This document shows positions 50,538-59,409 of a stretch of 64,000 bases of DNA, in pieces. The stretch spans positions 1 to 64,000 of the forward strand of contig CALSTX010000002.1 of NCBI GenBank assembly GCA_943789375.1, read 5' to 3'. Position 1 is the first letter of the stretch. Every line of letters starts with the position of its first letter. Under the pieces are notes generated by a model that was given only the letters and a program-made list of their open reading frames with translations, did no database searches and was not told the origin of the DNA. The position numbers and the translations under genes are program-made. This DNA is from an uncultured Opitutales bacterium (GTDB taxonomy: Bacteria > Verrucomicrobiota > Verrucomicrobiia > Opitutales > Seribacteraceae).

Positions 50538-52411
50538 ATGAACCGTTCCTTTCCTTACACTCTGCATTTCTTTTTGCGCTTGCCTTGGGCTATGGCAAAT
50601 GAGCGACCTGAAAAGCCAAATATTGTATTAATCTTGGCTGACGACCTGGGTTGGCAGGATGTGGGCTGTTATGACCTAGACGAGCCCACTCCTATGGAAA
50701 CTCCCCATATTGATTTACTTGCAAAACAAGGGGTGCAATTTTGGCAGGGCTATTCCCCAGCCCCCACCTGTGCCCCCACTCGTTGTGCGATAATGAGTGG
50801 GCGTCATCCGGCCGTTTTACAAAAAACTCATGTGGTCGGTGGAAACCCGCCAACACCCTACAACAAAACAGCCCATCCGATCATGGACCCGTGGTTTAGT
50901 GGGCGGATGAAGTTGCAGGAAGTTACGATTGCGGAAGCGTTGAAGACCAATGGGTATATTTCGGGCCACACTGGCAAGTGGCACATGGCAATTGACCACA
51001 ATGCTTTTCCCCAACCGCAAGATCAAGGGTTTGACTTCACCCGTCATCATCTGGGTGCAAGTGCGGCAATGCGTCCTCACCGTCTGACCGGGTTTGCCAC
51101 CAAGGCCAAGGGGGATGCTTATCAACTTGATCAAGACGGGTTCCCTAAAGATCAGACTACACTCGATGCACTCAATTTTATGGAAGAGTCGAAAAAAAGC
51201 CTTTCTTTCTCTATTATGCCGCTTGGCTAGTGCATACTCCCATTCATAGTCGGAGCGAGGAATTACTGGCTAAATATTGTAAGAAGCTTGGCGTAGATTT
51301 CCCCGAAGATCCAAGTAGTTGGACCCTTGAGGGGCAGAAAAACCCATACTACTGTGCCATGGTGGAAATGTTTGATCATTATGTGGGGCAGCTTATTCAA
51401 TACCTGGAGGAAACCCCTGATCCCCGCTGGCCGGGACATAAACTCATCGAAAATACCTATGTCATTCTTACTTCTGATAATGGAGGAATGGAGAAAGTAC
51501 CCAATGAAATTATCACTGATAATTTTCCTTTAGATCGAGGGAAAATTAATGCCCGTGAGGGTGGCGTTCGGGTGCCCTTGATTGTTTCGGGTCCAGGCAT
51601 TCCAGCGGGGCAGCAAAGTAATGTGATGATCAATGGGATTGATTTTTACCCCACAATCTTAAGTTGGACCGGTACACAAAAGCCCCAGTCTCAAATATTG
51701 GATGGTTGTGATATAAGCACTTTACTTCGTCAAAACCCCAAGACTGGAACCTTGGTGAAAGAAAAAGGAGGGAAAGCCAGAAACTCTATGGTTTGGCATT
51801 TCCCTCATGGTGTAGCCCAGCAATCAACACTTCGAAGGGGTGGATGGAAATTAATCTACAATTATATGCCCAACCGCCCGCAGTTGGAACTTTTTAAGCT
51901 CTATGAAAAATACCCAAATCCATCTGAGCGGGTCGATATTGAGGAAGCAAAAAACCTGGTAAATCAATTTCCCAAAAAAGCGGAATCAATGAAAAAAGAA
52001 TTATTTGCTCGATTAGATGCTATGAATGCATCCTATCCTTATTTAAACCCTAGCTACAAGGGTACTCTCGCAGGTAAGGGGCAGGTTTGTTCAGTGGTAA
52101 AAAATGGCAAGAATGGATCCAGTATATGGGTGCAGTTTAAGGAAAATGGAAACCAAGTAGCAAGGGGGCAAATTGTTTACACTCTAAATGGTAATGAGAA
52201 AAGTGAAGAATGGTATGTTACACCTGGCAAGATCAAGGGAAACCGACTCTCTGGATCTTTGCCTCAGGGGGCGACCCATTATTTCTTCAACCTAATCGAT
52301 GAGAAAAACTTTTTGGTCTCTTACCCTGTTCCTATGGATATGCAGTCCGCAGGTAAGACCAAACCAAAAGGTCTTTATTCGCTCAACGCCCTGCGGGTGA
52401 ATAAGTACTGA
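50538..52411 (+). CDS. Sulfatase (S1 family), one frameshift
   Basis: Short signal-like N-terminus (MNRSFPYTLHFFLRLPWAMA; upstream ATG at 50487 or 50517 are alternatives). Metal site ILADDLGWQDVG, formylglycine signature CAPTR in APTCAPTRCAIMSGRHPA, and GKWHMA. At 51192-51198 a run of seven A breaks the frame; with one more A, ESKKKPFFLYYAAWLVHTPI continues in the frame starting 51230. The second part has VILTSDNGG and the C-terminal sulfatase region, then an extra domain (from about 52030) that is not recognised. A terminator follows at 52430-52459. The A7 run is a classic place for an assembly or sequencing indel and also for phase variation. Confidence 0.85.
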
Positions 52412-52429
52412 TTCTTGTATTTTATCCAA

Positions 52430-52459
52430 AAAAAACGCCTCATTACTGAGGCGTCTTTT
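52430..52459 (+). terminator. Rho-independent terminator, probably bidirectional
   Basis: ACGCCTCA (52435-52442) pairs perfectly with TGAGGCGT (52447-52454) around a four-base loop, with A residues before and T residues after. It lies 20 bp past the sulfatase stop codon and 110 bp past the nadA stop codon on the opposite strand. Confidence 0.9.
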
Positions 52460-52568
52460 GGGGCTTTTAAAAACAAACTAAACTGAAACAAATAATTGTT
52501 ACTATTAATATAGACGGGAGAAGTTCAGAAATCGTTCAAAAAAATTAAAATCTTTTCGAACTTTTCTA

Positions 52569-53549
52569 CTAACTCCAGTCTAACATTCGTCGAATGGGTG
52601 CTTTGGACTGAGTAATCAAGTCACTATCCATGGTGATTTCGGGAGCACCGGATTGAAGACAGTCGAGAAGCTTGGGCAAAGTATTCATTTTCATGAAACG
52701 GCAATCATTACAGGCACAATTCCCAGTGGGGCCTGCTACGAAAGATTTTTCAGGAAGTTCACGGGTGAGACGGTGCATCATGCCAGTCTCGGTCAAAATG
52801 ATAAAAGTATCGGCTGGATTGTTTTGGCAAAAAGAGACCATTTTCTCCGTGCTGCAGACTTCATCAGCCATTTCTCGAACAGAGTCAATGCATTCAGGGT
52901 GGGCAACGACAGGAGCATGAGGATATTCCAAGCGGCATCGTTCGATAGATTCTTTTGTGAATAATACATGGGCGTAACAACTGCCGGGCCAGAGTTGCAT
53001 CTTTCGTCCTGTCTGTCCAATCACCCATTGGCCAAGGTTTTGATCGGGTACGAAAAGAATTTCTCGGTCCTGTGGTACTTGTTCCACAATTTTGACCGCA
53101 TTCCCACTGGTACAGATGACATCGCTGAGGGCTTTGACGGCAGCAGAACAATTAACATAGGCCACAATGTAAAGGTCTGGGTTTTTCTGTTTGTAAGCAG
53201 CGAGTTGTTCGGCAGGGCAGGAATCGGAAAGGGAGCAGCCTGCATCCAGATCGGGAAGGAGGACAGTTTTTCCTGGGTTGAGGATCTTGGCAGTTTCAGC
53301 CATGAAGTGTACCCCGCAGAATATGATTATTTCCGCATCAGTTTCGGCGGCTTTTCGGGCTAAACCAAGGGAGTCACCAACATAGTCCGCAACTTGCTGA
53401 ATCGGATCAATTTGGTAATTATGGCAGAGGATAATTGCATTCTTTTCTTCTTTAAGCCGAATGATTTCTTCTTGTTGTTTGGTTAAGGATGATGAGCTTT
53501 GGTGACGGAAAACCTGAAGGGAAGGGGGGGCAGCGAGAGTGTCTGGCAT
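52569..53549 (-). CDS. nadA: Quinolinate synthase A
   Basis: 326 residues. NadA condenses iminoaspartate with dihydroxyacetone phosphate to quinolinate in NAD synthesis, using a 4Fe-4S cluster. Segments: AIILCHNYQIDPIQQVADYV, GDSLGLARKAAE, GVHFMAETAKILNP, DAGCSLSDSCPAEQL, YVNCSAAVKALSDVICTSGN, HPEC, and the C-terminal Cys-containing GPTGNCACNDCRFMKMNTL. ATG 53549 is chosen because the 10 residues before it run into the Fur-family stop. The Fur-family gene lies directly upstream on the same strand. NadB and NadC are not in the window. Confidence 0.96.
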   Translation of the reverse strand: MPDTLAAPPSLQVFRHQSSSSLTKQQEEIIRLKEEKNAIILCHNYQIDPIQQVADYVGDSLGLARKAAETDAEIIIFCGVHFMAETAKILNPGKTVLLPDLDAGCSLSDSCPAEQLAAYKQKNPDLYIVAYVNCSAAVKALSDVICTSGNAVKIVEQVPQDREILFVPDQNLGQWVIGQTGRKMQLWPGSCYAHVLFTKESIERCRLEYPHAPVVAHPECIDSVREMADEVCSTEKMVSFCQNNPADTFIILTETGMMHRLTRELPEKSFVAGPTGNCACNDCRFMKMNTLPKLLDCLQSGAPEITMDSDLITQSKAPIRRMLDWS

Positions 53550-53557
53550 CGGATAGA

Positions 53558-54046
53558 TTAGTTGATAGAGCGCGAGCAATTACCTTGTTTTCGAAATTGG
53601 GGGCATTCAGCATGGACTTGAAGCCGTTGATCTTTTACATCGAGTCCTAGCTTGGCGGATACATTTTTTCCGTACCACTCCATAAAAGGAGCATCGATGT
53701 CAAAAATCTTATCACAATCTATGCAAACAACCTGAGCTTTAAAGGTTTCTGAACTTCCATTGAGGGCATAATACTTATTGTCTTGTCCCACATCGATTTT
53801 TCGAATCACTCCACTTTCCACCAAAAGAGGAAGGCAACGATAAACGGTAGCTCTTGATACTGTGTCGTCCAGGCTTTGTGCATCTTGGAGAAGTTGCTCG
53901 GCGGTGAAGTGACCAGGTTGTTTAAAGAGTGCTTCAAATACTCCTTTTCTTTGACCGGTCATTCGCAAGCCTTTGCTTACTAGAAAGTCAGAAAAGCTTT
54001 CTAAATTCTCGTTGCATATAGAAACCATTTCCAAATTCTTAACCAT
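53558..54046 (-). CDS. Fur-family transcriptional regulator without the usual His cluster
   Basis: 162 residues. Winged-helix DNA-binding part MTGQRKGVFEALFKQPGHFT, ATVYRCLPLLVESGVIRKI is clear Fur family. A CxxC structural Zn site is present (VVCIDCDKIF), with a second Cys pair CPQFRKQGNC spaced more widely than normal. The His-rich segment before CxxC that forms the regulatory metal site in Fur/Zur/PerR reads NGSSETFKAQVVC, with no His. It may therefore sense something else or depend only on Zn. Located just upstream of nadA, possibly cotranscribed. Divergent from the parvulin gene across a region with three TTGAGA repeats. Confidence 0.85.
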   Translation of the reverse strand: MVKNLEMVSICNENLESFSDFLVSKGLRMTGQRKGVFEALFKQPGHFTAEQLLQDAQSLDDTVSRATVYRCLPLLVESGVIRKIDVGQDNKYYALNGSSETFKAQVVCIDCDKIFDIDAPFMEWYGKNVSAKLGLDVKDQRLQVHAECPQFRKQGNCSRSIN

Positions 54047-54069
54047 TCAGAAATCGACGGTCAACCTTA

Positions 54070-54114
54070 TTGAGACTCTCTTGAGATTAAATGGTTTGTT
54101 TACAAGAATTGAGA
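54070..54114. promoter_or_regulatory. Three TTGAGA repeats between Fur-family gene and parvulin gene
   Basis: TTGAGA occurs at 54070-54075, 54081-54086 and 54109-54114 in the 88-bp divergent gap; the first two lie in TTGAGACTCTCTTGAGAT. The same hexamer forms the inverted repeat upstream of the TonB operon. A regulator operator is possible, but the function is inferred from the repeated hexamer only. Confidence 0.35.
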
Positions 54115-54134
54115 ATCCATTAAAATATTTAGCT

Positions 54135-55004
54135 ATGGCAATTAAGGTAAATGATCATGTAATTCCGGATTGGGCAATTGAAGGGCAAGCCCAATCCTTA
54201 TATCAAAGTGTAGCCGAGAAAATGGCTGGTAAACCACAGGAGGTTATCCAAATGGCCGCAATTGATATGGCCAAAGATCGCTTGATCGATCAGACCTTAA
54301 TGTCTCAGGAAAGCCAACGAAGAAAATATAAGGTGGATTCGGGAGAAGTGAACCAGCAAATGAAGCAGTGGATTCGTCAAAATGGGGGGAAGAAAGCATT
54401 TGAGTCTGGAAAGCATCCGGTGATTAAAGACAAGGAGAGTCTGCGTAAGGAAGTAAGCAACCAGATACAGTTCAATTTGCTATTGGAAGAGGAATCAAAA
54501 TGTGTCCCTGCTTCTGAAGAGGATGCCAAAAAATATTATGATTCACGCCCGGACCTGTTTACTTCGGAGGAGACGGTAACCGCTGCTCATCTTCTCAAAA
54601 AAGCATCAAGCGAAGAAGAGTTTACCCGTGCAGAAGAAGCAATTTTTGCAATCCGAGAAAAGATAGAAGCGGGTGCTGATTTTACTGAACTTGTCAGACA
54701 GGAATCAGATGATGGAGGCAATGATGGGGATTTAGGGGCATTTGCCCGGGGGCGTATGGTTCCAGAATTTGAAAAAGCAGCTTTTTCTATGAATGCTGGC
54801 GAACTCAGTAAGCCAGTCCGCACGCAATTTGGCTGGCATTTAATTTTGGTTAGAGAGAGAAGTGATGGAAAGCTGACTCCCTACGAAAGTTTGAAGGAAA
54901 AAATTGTGGAATACCTAACGGAGCGAAAAAAAGATGCTACTTTTGATGCTTTTCTCGATCGGCTAAAAGCCGCCTCAACCATTGAAGAAGTGACTGGAAT
55001 CTAG
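54135..55004 (+). CDS. Parvulin-type peptidyl-prolyl isomerase
   Basis: About 289 residues. The N-terminal part (about 1-150) is helical, SurA/PrsA-like (MAIKVNDHVIPDWAIEGQAQ). The C-terminal rotamase domain (about 150-260) has TVTAAHLLKKASSEEEFTRA, FTELVRQESDDGGNDGDLGA, FARGRMVPEFEKAAFSMNAG and GELSKPVRTQFGWHLILV, the parvulin pattern. No signal peptide is present, so it is either cytoplasmic or lacks its true N-terminus; the frame stays open upstream to 53973, overlapping the Fur-family gene. ATG 54135 gives a compact start. Convergent with metF (4-bp overlap). Confidence 0.85.
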   Translation: MAIKVNDHVIPDWAIEGQAQSLYQSVAEKMAGKPQEVIQMAAIDMAKDRLIDQTLMSQESQRRKYKVDSGEVNQQMKQWIRQNGGKKAFESGKHPVIKDKESLRKEVSNQIQFNLLLEEESKCVPASEEDAKKYYDSRPDLFTSEETVTAAHLLKKASSEEEFTRAEEAIFAIREKIEAGADFTELVRQESDDGGNDGDLGAFARGRMVPEFEKAAFSMNAGELSKPVRTQFGWHLILVRERSDGKLTPYESLKEKIVEYLTERKKDATFDAFLDRLKAASTIEEVTGI

Positions 55005-55888
55005 TTTTTTACCCGGTCCAAGCCATCAAGAATTCTCAGCGTGCTTTGAGATTTATTTAAAGCATACAGGTGAAAGCCAGGGCTGCCACCCTCGAGTAAT
55101 TCCTCTACTTGGCCAAGGGCCCAATCGGCGCCAACTTTGGCTTGGTCGGACTCTTCAGATTCATTGAGGGCATGTTCTAATTCTGATGGAAAAGCGGCTT
55201 CGCACATCGTACAAAATCTTTGCACCTGACCAAGTGATAAGACAGGGAGCAAACCGGGGAGGACTGGTACCGAGATTCCTGCATGCTGGCAGTCGTTTAC
55301 AAACTTAAAAAAGGCCTGGTTGTCAAAAAATAATTGGGTGGTGATAAAGTCTGCACCTGCATCGACTTTAGTTTTTAAGTTTCGTAAATCGGTGGCGTGA
55401 TCTGAAGCCTCAGGGTGTTTTTCTGGGTAACCACCTACACCGATACCAAACGCAGGAAAATTTTCTCGAATCAAAGCAACTAAGTCTGATGCGTAAGAGA
55501 ACCCACCCTCCATTGCTTGAAATTGGGTTTCTCCTTTGGGGGGGTCTCCACGCAGGGCCATAATGTTACAAAATCCAGCGTTGGCAAAATCTTCAAGGAT
55601 TGTAAGGAGTTCATCTCGGGTGTGTCCTACGCAGGTTAGGTGGGGCATAACCTCAAATCCATGCTCTTCTTTGAGTAACTTGGCGTAGTGCATGGTTGTT
55701 TCCCGGGTTCCTCCACCAGCACCATAGGTGATGGATACAAAATCGGGATTGTGGGGCTGGATTTCAGCAGCAGTTGCGAGCATCCTTTTACCGGCTGCAT
55801 CGTCTTTGGGTGGAAAAAACTCCACGGAAAATAGCTTCTTTCCGTCCTCTAGAATCTTTCTGATTGATATCCCGTTACTCATGAACAT
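55001..55888 (-). CDS. metF: Methylenetetrahydrofolate reductase
   Basis: 295 residues. FAD-dependent reduction of 5,10-methylene-THF to 5-methyl-THF for methionine synthesis. Segments: FSVEFFPPKDDAAGKRML (including the catalytic Glu), VSITYGAGGGTRETTMHYAK, HLTCVGHTRDELLTILEDF, NIMALRGDPPKGE, FGIGVGGYPEKHPEASD, KVDAGADFITTQLFFDNQAF, and VPVLPGLLPVLS. Starts at ATG 55888 or ATG 55882; both lie at the edge of the large palindrome at 55883-55918, so translation or transcription may be controlled there. The TPR-protein gene lies upstream on the same strand (48 bp between). Confidence 0.95.
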   Translation of the reverse strand: MFMSNGISIRKILEDGKKLFSVEFFPPKDDAAGKRMLATAAEIQPHNPDFVSITYGAGGGTRETTMHYAKLLKEEHGFEVMPHLTCVGHTRDELLTILEDFANAGFCNIMALRGDPPKGETQFQAMEGGFSYASDLVALIRENFPAFGIGVGGYPEKHPEASDHATDLRNLKTKVDAGADFITTQLFFDNQAFFKFVNDCQHAGISVPVLPGLLPVLSLGQVQRFCTMCEAAFPSELEHALNESEESDQAKVGADWALGQVEELLEGGSPGFHLYALNKSQSTLRILDGLDRVKN

Positions 55889-55918
55889 ATCAACATATCA
55901 TGATGCGTTGATATGTTC
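55883..55918. promoter_or_regulatory. 36-bp palindrome over the metF start
   Basis: GAACATATCAAC (55883-55894) is the exact reverse complement of GTTGATATGTTC (55907-55918). The 12-base centre contains ATCATGAT (55897-55904), a palindrome with the same centre, leaving only two mismatched pairs in 36 bp. The ATATCAA/TTGATAT half-sites look like an operator for a dimeric regulator such as the ArsR-type SahR repressors of methionine-cycle genes (inference). It covers ATG 55888 and adjoins ATG 55882. Confidence 0.6.
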
Positions 55919-55936
55919 AAGGAAAATACCCGTTGC

Positions 55937-57301
55937 TTAAAACCGTATGCGGGAACTGATCAAGAGGTTGTTGATCGAGCCGAGGTATTTTTCCACTCTC
56001 TTTTGAGGCTCATGGGCTTGGGCTTCCTCGAGTAATTCAATGGCTTTTTTATATTTCTGATTAGATACCAGCATCCTGGCATGTTCCAGTAGGGCAGGTG
56101 TTTTATAGTCCGGATCTTGGGCTGCCCGATCGAAACGGATACCTGCTTCGATGAATTCCTGTTTGTTCAATGCGAGTTGGCCGAGAATAAGGTGAGCTTT
56201 TCCTTCGAGCGGATGTTGAGTGACAAGAGTTGTTAAGATTTTGTGGGCGTCTTCATCTTTTCCAGTCGCTCTCATGACCTCTGCCTGAAGCAGGCGAATT
56301 TCCTTTTCATCTTCGTCAGAATATCCTTTGCCAAAGATTTTTTCGATCTTTTCCAAATAAGAAAATCCGTCTTGGTAAGAACCTCGGCTTATAAGTATGC
56401 GGGCCACCCGAACATAACTACGCAGGGGGAGTTTATTTTTTTTGGTAATCGCTTCCTCATAAATTCGGAGGGATTGATCAAAGAGTTCAAGATTATGATA
56501 GAGGTCACCGAGCACCATATAATCCGCTAGTTTTAACTTACCCATCCGTTTCAATGTTTCGAGGGAAACAACTGCTTTCTTTTCTTTTTTAAGTGCTTGT
56601 AAAACTTCAGCACGAGCACGGTGGCAGAAAGTATCCTGTGGGTCTTGGTGAAGCAATTCATCGAGTAATGCCAAAGCCTCAGGGAAACGTTCGGTGTAGA
56701 GGAAACAGTTTACCAATCCATTGCGTGCATCTTTACTGTCAGGGAGTAAGAGCATACCCATCCTGTAAGCATTTTCTGCTGACAAGTAACGCTCGAGGCT
56801 CAAGTGGCAATAACCCAAGGCAATGTAGGTAATACCATCCCCATCTCCCAAGCTAATGGCTTTGGTTAGACTTTTCGATGCTTGATCTAAGTTTCCCAGG
56901 TTTAGGAGAACCAGACCCAGGTTTTTATGGGCTCGTAAAAAAGTGGGGAATTTATCAATCGCTTTTTTGTAAGCGCCTTGGGCGGCGCTAAGCCGACTGA
57001 TCTGGTAATACATGGTACCGAGTGCATAATCAAGAGCTGGGCTACTTTTTTCATCCAGTTTTTTTTCTAGGTAAGTGATGGCTTCTTCAAGTTGGTTTTC
57101 TGCTTTGGCAATCACTTCACCCAAGACATTTTGTTCTGACTTACTAACTCTGGGCTCAATGTCACTCCTAAATCCATAGTCTCCCATAAAGCTCCGAACA
57201 AAGGATGGGTTATTCCAAAAGTCTTGGGTAAGTTCCGGTTTTGGTGCCTGACCATGTAAGGAAATGAAAACAGAGAAAAAGAAAAAAGTGTAAACTTTCA
57301 T
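55937..57301 (-). CDS. Secreted TPR-repeat protein of the TonB operon
   Basis: 454 residues. Signal peptide MKVYTFFFFSVFISLHGQ. From about residue 60 onwards it is a series of TPR helical pairs (ALDYALGTMYYQISRLSAAQ, AHKNLGLVLLNLGNLDQASK, YIALGYCHLSLERYLSAENA, AYRMGMLLLPDSKDARNGLV, and so on to the end). Last gene of the operon, overlapping the TonB gene by 1 bp. In TonB2-type clusters of other bacteria a TPR protein holds the same place, so a periplasmic partner of the energy-transduction complex is likely (inference). Confidence 0.88.
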   Translation of the reverse strand: MKVYTFFFFSVFISLHGQAPKPELTQDFWNNPSFVRSFMGDYGFRSDIEPRVSKSEQNVLGEVIAKAENQLEEAITYLEKKLDEKSSPALDYALGTMYYQISRLSAAQGAYKKAIDKFPTFLRAHKNLGLVLLNLGNLDQASKSLTKAISLGDGDGITYIALGYCHLSLERYLSAENAYRMGMLLLPDSKDARNGLVNCFLYTERFPEALALLDELLHQDPQDTFCHRARAEVLQALKKEKKAVVSLETLKRMGKLKLADYMVLGDLYHNLELFDQSLRIYEEAITKKNKLPLRSYVRVARILISRGSYQDGFSYLEKIEKIFGKGYSDEDEKEIRLLQAEVMRATGKDEDAHKILTTLVTQHPLEGKAHLILGQLALNKQEFIEAGIRFDRAAQDPDYKTPALLEHARMLVSNQKYKKAIELLEEAQAHEPQKRVEKYLGSINNLLISSRIRF

Positions 57302-57987
57302 TATTTTAAAAGGGAGAAACGTACGGGGAGGAAAAACTGAACTTTTACCGCCTCTCCATTTCTTCTGGGTGGTTCATAAATTGAGTTTTGGGCGGCTTCG
57401 CGGGAAGGTTTGACGAAGTCTGGGTGGGTACTGGAAACCACTTCGAGAACTTCAACTTTTCCCACTTCATTAATTTGGATGAGTAATTTCACTTCCCCTT
57501 CAAGTCCTTTTCTTTTGAGATTGGATGGATAACGTAAAGCTCCACGTTTTAATACTGAGGGGTTCCGGTCAAGATCATGAATATCGAATATCAGTTCTTG
57601 GCCGAAACCGCTGGGCACAGGGTTGAAACTTGCGAGAGAAAATGCGGCTTTAAAATCACCTGGACCGACATCAAGGCTTACCTCTACCGGGCTGGTATCA
57701 AGCTTCTTCACGGACTTGGAAAGAACCGGTTCTTGGGTTTGTTTCTCGGCCTGTTTTTCTACCGTTTGTTCCATTCGGGTTTTAGGTGGAGGGGGGGGAG
57801 CAAACCTGGGGGCATCCACTTGGCGAACAAGCCATTCTTCAGTCCGAATAAATTCGGACAGGGGGAGTAAGCCAAAAAGTAGCAAAGAGGTAAGAATGGA
57901 AAGAATAATACTGAGCTTAGAGGAACCCGGGATTTTTTCCGATTCCACCCCTGGAATACCCTCAAATATTTCATCTTTTGGTTTCAT
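57301..57987 (-). CDS. tonB: TonB family energy transducer
   Basis: 228 residues. One N-terminal membrane helix (KLSIILSILTSLLLFGLLPL at about 23-42), a Pro-rich periplasmic linker (RFAPPPPPKTR), and a C-terminal TonB domain with LKRKGLEGEVKLLIQINEVG, EVLEVVSSTHPDFVKPSREA, and a final beta-strand. Couples inner-membrane proton flow, through ExbB/ExbD, to outer-membrane TonB-dependent receptors. Overlaps the ExbD gene by 4 bp. No TonB-dependent receptor gene is in the window. Confidence 0.9.
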   Translation of the reverse strand: MKPKDEIFEGIPGVESEKIPGSSKLSIILSILTSLLLFGLLPLSEFIRTEEWLVRQVDAPRFAPPPPPKTRMEQTVEKQAEKQTQEPVLSKSVKKLDTSPVEVSLDVGPGDFKAAFSLASFNPVPSGFGQELIFDIHDLDRNPSVLKRGALRYPSNLKRKGLEGEVKLLIQINEVGKVEVLEVVSSTHPDFVKPSREAAQNSIYEPPRRNGEAVKVQFFLPVRFSLLK

Positions 57988-58385
57988 TTCGGTAAAGGGC
58001 TCATTTTGATGGCTTTGGCTCCCCCACGCATTGCTTGGTCCATGACTTCAGTAGCTAGGCCAGCCTTGGAACCTGGAGATACCCGGACAATGATTGATGC
58101 CTTTGATTCCTCGTGGGCATTGCGGACAAGAGGGGCAACTTCTTCGAGACCAATGGCCGCACCATTTTGTAAAATTTGACCGGAGGGAGAGAGTTCAAAG
58201 GTTAACGGAGTCCTTTTCTGGTCTGTGGGGCTTGCACTATCTTTGTATTTCGAGGTAATGCCTACCTCGTTGACGAAGGATGTCGCGACAATAAAGAAAA
58301 TAAGAAGAATAAAAACCATGTCGATCAAGGGAGATACATTGATCTCCGCTTGGTCTGCGTGAAGTGAATGAGTTCTCCTTCTCAT
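57984..58385 (-). CDS. exbD: ExbD/TolR biopolymer transport protein (second copy)
   Basis: 133 residues. One transmembrane helix right after the N-terminus with the essential Asp: INVSPLIDMVFILLIFFIVA. The C-terminal periplasmic domain follows. Part of the proton-driven motor with ExbB. Overlaps both neighbours by 4 bp (ATGA), showing translational coupling. This is the second of two different ExbD genes in the operon. Confidence 0.93.
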   Translation of the reverse strand: MRRRTHSLHADQAEINVSPLIDMVFILLIFFIVATSFVNEVGITSKYKDSASPTDQKRTPLTFELSPSGQILQNGAAIGLEEVAPLVRNAHEESKASIIVRVSPGSKAGLATEVMDQAMRGGAKAIKMSPLPK

Positions 58386-58792
58386 CTTGGCTTGCGAGTG
58401 GCGATGGAGACGGCGGGCGCTTTTTTTCGAGCTTGGGCGATCACTTTTGCAAGAAGTGCGGCATCAGCCCACTGGTCGGTCTGGATAACCACAGGCTTAT
58501 TCCGATCTTTACTCGCGGCATCAATGAGGCTGGGAACCTCAGATAGTTGGACTTCGGTACCACCATAAAAGATTTGGTTCTCACCGGAGACAGCAAACAG
58601 AATGGAGTTTTTCTGCAAAGAATTGGAAGTTTGTGCGTTGGGCCGTGAGATTTCTACTCCAGGAAGGCTGACAAAAGTGGCGGATACAATAAAAAAAATC
58701 AGGAGGATGAAGACCACATCAATTAAAGGAGATACATTAATGGATCCATCTTCCTGATCTTCTAAAGATCTTGATCTTCCGTAGAGTCTCAT
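58382..58792 (-). CDS. exbD: ExbD/TolR biopolymer transport protein (first copy)
   Basis: 136 residues. Transmembrane helix with the conserved Asp: INVSPLIDVVFILLIFFIVS. The periplasmic domain ends SIATRKPR. Only about the first third is close to the other ExbD; the periplasmic parts differ, as expected for a heteromeric pair rather than a recent duplication. Overlaps the ExbB gene and the second ExbD gene by 4 bp each. Confidence 0.93.
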   Translation of the reverse strand: MRLYGRSRSLEDQEDGSINVSPLIDVVFILLIFFIVSATFVSLPGVEISRPNAQTSNSLQKNSILFAVSGENQIFYGGTEVQLSEVPSLIDAASKDRNKPVVIQTDQWADAALLAKVIAQARKKAPAVSIATRKPR

Positions 58793-59409
58793 CCTTGAAC
58801 TGTGGTATTACGTACCTGCCTAATAGAAAGGCTTTCCAACCGGTTAATACAATGGAGCCAGTCTTTTTTTTGTCTTTGGAGAATGTGTATGATCGCAAGT
58901 GCAGGGATGGCCACGAGCAGTCCGGCTTGGGTTGTAATCAAGGCTTGCGAGATACCGCTGGCGACCAGATCCATTTTGTAACTATCCTGCATACTGAGGC
59001 CGCTAAAGGTTTGAAGCATGCCAATCACTGTACCCAATAATCCAACCAGGGGAGAAGCGCTGGCCAATACCAGTAAAAACTTAATTCTCCGGCCCAAGTA
59101 AGAGGAGTCCGCATCCCTGACTTGTTCAAATCGCCGACGTGTTTCCTTACGGTCATTATGGTCACCGATGCAATATCTGATGATACGGTCCACTTTCCCT
59201 CCCCCTTGAAAAGCACCCCATCGCTCCCGAGGGAAGGCTTTAAGGTCCTTTGGAATAACGGTACGTAACCTCCACCACAGGTCAAACGCGACATAGTAAG
59301 TGTACAGGGATAGAACTCCAATGACCGGCATTAAAGAGCCACCTTTTTTCCAGACATTATTTGCGTCCGTGAAAAATTCAACCAGTGGGTTCATTTCTTG
59401 AGCTTTCAT
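58789..59409 (-). CDS. exbB: ExbB/MotA/TolQ proton channel protein
   Basis: About 206 residues. Membrane segments at GGSLMPVIGVLSLYTYYVAF, FLLVLASASPLVGLLGTVIG (the family signature) and ISQALITTQAGLLVAIPALA. Forms the proton channel with ExbD. The start is ATG 59409 or ATG 59394, both inside the end of the upstream ExbB-like gene, so the two genes overlap by 17-32 bp. The frame opens to 59517, but that part is outside the channel family. Confidence 0.9.
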   Translation of the reverse strand: MKAQEMNPLVEFFTDANNVWKKGGSLMPVIGVLSLYTYYVAFDLWWRLRTVIPKDLKAFPRERWGAFQGGGKVDRIIRYCIGDHNDRKETRRRFEQVRDADSSYLGRRIKFLLVLASASPLVGLLGTVIGMLQTFSGLSMQDSYKMDLVASGISQALITTQAGLLVAIPALAIIHILQRQKKDWLHCINRLESLSIRQVRNTTVQG

